From the NCBI GenBank assembly GCA_017526045.1, contig JAFXRX010000327.1, forward strand, positions 1 through 15,430: DNA of 15,430 nucleotides, given 5' to 3'. Under the pieces are notes generated by a model. The model saw only the letters and a program-made list of their open reading frames with translations. It did no database searches and was not told the DNA's origin. This document shows positions 14,069 to 15,430 of the stretch, piece by piece. This DNA comes from Opitutales bacterium (lineage in GTDB: Bacteria; Verrucomicrobiota; Verrucomicrobiia; Opitutales; Intestinicryptomonadaceae). Position 1 is the stretch's first letter, and each line of letters begins with the position of its first letter. The position numbers were made by a program, and so were the translations under genes.

Positions 14069-15430
14069 AGACGTATTTCTTAAATTCGCCGCGCCCGAAC
14101 CTGCGCAGAGCCCCCAGCATCAAAGCCGCAGAAATTAGAAGCGCGGCGGCCTCCGCGGCGGGCGAGGCAGCCCACACGCCGTCCAGCCCGAAAAAGCTCT
14201 TCAAGACAAAAAGCGCGACAACCACAAAAGCAAATCCCTTCAAAAAAGAGATTATAAGAGACACTTTCGCGTTGCCTATGGCGGTAAAATAAGCGGAAGC
14301 CAAAATATTCAAGCCCTGGATAAGGAAGGCAAAGCCGAAAATTTTTGCGCCCTCCTGCGCGAGACGCTCCACGCCCGCGTCGGCGGCGGCAAAAAAGAGC
14401 GCAAGAGTTTCGTCGCCGAAAAAGAAAACCAAAACAAAGAGCGCAACCCCTATGGCGGAAACCGCAAACGCCGAAATTTTCAGTGCCCCAAACACCCTCG
14501 CGGCATTTTTCATGCCGTAGTTGTAGGAGACTATCGCGCGCATGCCGTCTGTAAGGCCGATAAAAAATACGGTGGCGACAAACGCCAAATAGTGGATTGC
14601 CGAAAACGCCGCGACGCCATCGCCGCCCCACCCCGACATCAAAACCTTGTTGAAAATTATTATCGTCAAATTTAGCGCGAGCTCCGACATGCCCTCGGAC
14701 GAGCCGTTGTAAAGCATTAGTCCCGCGCTGCGCATGGAAAATCTGCCCTTGAAAAACGAAAGAGTCGAGCTTTTCCTAAAAAACGGCGGCGCGCTCAAAA
14801 CAAAGCCCGCAAAAGACGCGGCGACAGTGGCGTAGGCGGCACCGCGCAAGCCCATTTTAAGATAAGCGATAAAAAGCAGGTCGGCTGCCAAATGCACAAA
14901 CACCATCGCCAACATCACGCATAAGGAGTAAATCGGCCGCCCCTGCGCGCGAAGGGCGCCGTTTGCAAAAAACATAAGAGAGGTCATCGGCATCGAAACG
15001 GCGGAGATTTTCAAAAACGTGGCGCAGTCGGCCACAAGATTTTTGTCCGCGCCCATAATGCGGGAAATTTCAGCGGCGAAAAATATCGAAAAGACAGCCC
15101 ACGCAAGAGTGGCGGCGAGCGTAAGCATGTAGGCGGTGAAAAACGCCTCGTTTGCGCCCCTGTTGTCGGACGCGCCCAGCCGCAGCCCGACAAGACACTG
15201 GCAGCCGACGTTCAACACAATGCACAAAGAAACCGTAAGCCCGAAAATCGGCAAAACCAAATTCATGCTCGCAAGCGCGTTTGCGCCCGCGAAATTGCCG
15301 ATTAGCGCGCCGTTTATTAAAATCTGCAACCCGAAAAACAAAAGCGACATTACGCCCGGGACGGCAAAGCGCACGAAAAGCGGCAGCATCGGGGCGGACG
15401 CAAGCCTGCGCTCGCCCTCGGAAATAAAAG
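14067..15430 (-). CDS. MATE family efflux transporter, N-terminus beyond window
   Basis: A minus-strand frame of more than 450 codons stays open to the right edge. The Met at 15389 is not the true start: the codons before it read SEGERRLASAP and lead into MLPLFVRFAVPGVM, the normal first segment of MATE proteins. About twelve hydrophobic segments in two similar halves follow. The first half includes NGALIGNFAGANALASMN and GCQCLVGLRLGASDN, the latter being the usual Q-x-x-G-x-x-x-G-A region; the second half begins near MLYNGSSEGMSELALNLTII, with IVSYNYGMKNAARV as the counterpart. MATE proteins export cationic drugs or metabolites using proton or sodium gradients; the substrate is unknown. The stop is TAA at 14067-14069 and no terminator is seen on its own strand. 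Confidence 0.92.
   Translation of the reverse strand, partial: FISEGERRLASAPMLPLFVRFAVPGVMSLLFFGLQILINGALIGNFAGANALASMNLVLPIFGLTVSLCIVLNVGCQCLVGLRLGASDNRGANEAFFTAYMLTLAATLAWAVFSIFFAAEISRIMGADKNLVADCATFLKISAVSMPMTSLMFFANGALRAQGRPIYSLCVMLAMVFVHLAADLLFIAYLKMGLRGAAYATVAASFAGFVLSAPPFFRKSSTLSFFKGRFSMRSAGLMLYNGSSEGMSELALNLTIIIFNKVLMSGWGGDGVAAFSAIHYLAFVATVFFIGLTDGMRAIVSYNYGMKNAARVFGALKISAFAVSAIGVALFVLVFFFGDETLALFFAAADAGVERLAQEGAKIFGFAFLIQGLNILASAYFTAIGNAKVSLIISFLKGFAFVVVALFVLKSFFGLDGVWAASPAAEAAALLISAALMLGALRRFGRGEFKKYV

Noticed and set aside
1..15430. CRISPR array, insertion sequence, phage genes or toxin-antitoxin pair
   Set aside because: No regularly spaced repeats, transposase or integrase motifs, phage proteins or small overlapping toxin-antitoxin genes were seen on either strand.

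Overview
The window comes from a bacterial chromosome of mixed base composition, with GC-rich codons alongside many A/T runs and frequent AAATTT stretches. The gene set is a GldA/F/G-like ABC operon continuing into DUF4340 and AsmA-like proteins, plus a secreted serpin, a bacterial ferritin and a lone long acyl carrier protein. This fits a Verrucomicrobiota/PVC-type bacterium, possibly a gut-associated opitute-like lineage. That taxonomic call is inference; there is no rRNA here to fix it. Clear Shine-Dalgarno sequences precede some genes (DUF4340, ferritin, Sel1-like), while others lack one and may be leaderless.

Layout: (1) 1-6958, minus strand, is one tight operon. In transcription order it holds an ABC ATPase, an ABC-2 permease (4-nt overlap), a GldG-like protein (3-nt gap), a DUF4340 protein (2-nt gap) and an AsmA-like protein that runs off the left edge. 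(2) 7096-8260 has an acyl carrier protein gene (minus) with its own terminator, divergent from rsmE (plus). (3) 8271-10161, minus, has a secreted serpin and a ferritin; the ferritin terminator abuts the serpin promoter, and the ferritin start site lies in an inverted repeat. (4) 10255-12515, minus, is a two-gene operon of unknown function: a multi-pass membrane protein followed by a membrane-anchored Sel1/TPR-like protein, behind a good sigma70-type promoter. (5) 12595-13554, minus, is a BASS-family sodium symporter. (6) 13555-14066 is the longest stretch without protein genes. It carries tRNA-Val(GAC), a strong bidirectional terminator and an unusual structured segment. (7) 14067-15430, minus, is a MATE-family efflux protein whose first residues are off the right edge.

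How the parts may work together: the 1-6958 operon probably builds one cell-envelope machine, with the ATPase and permease powering it, GldG-like and DUF4340 proteins acting on the outer face of the inner membrane, and the AsmA-like protein in envelope or lipid traffic. The other units look like independent housekeeping or accessory genes. I found no CRISPR array, insertion sequence, phage module, toxin-antitoxin pair or obvious defence system. The points most worth testing are the ferritin start-site hairpin, the structured region beside tRNA-Val and the dyad in the symporter promoter.
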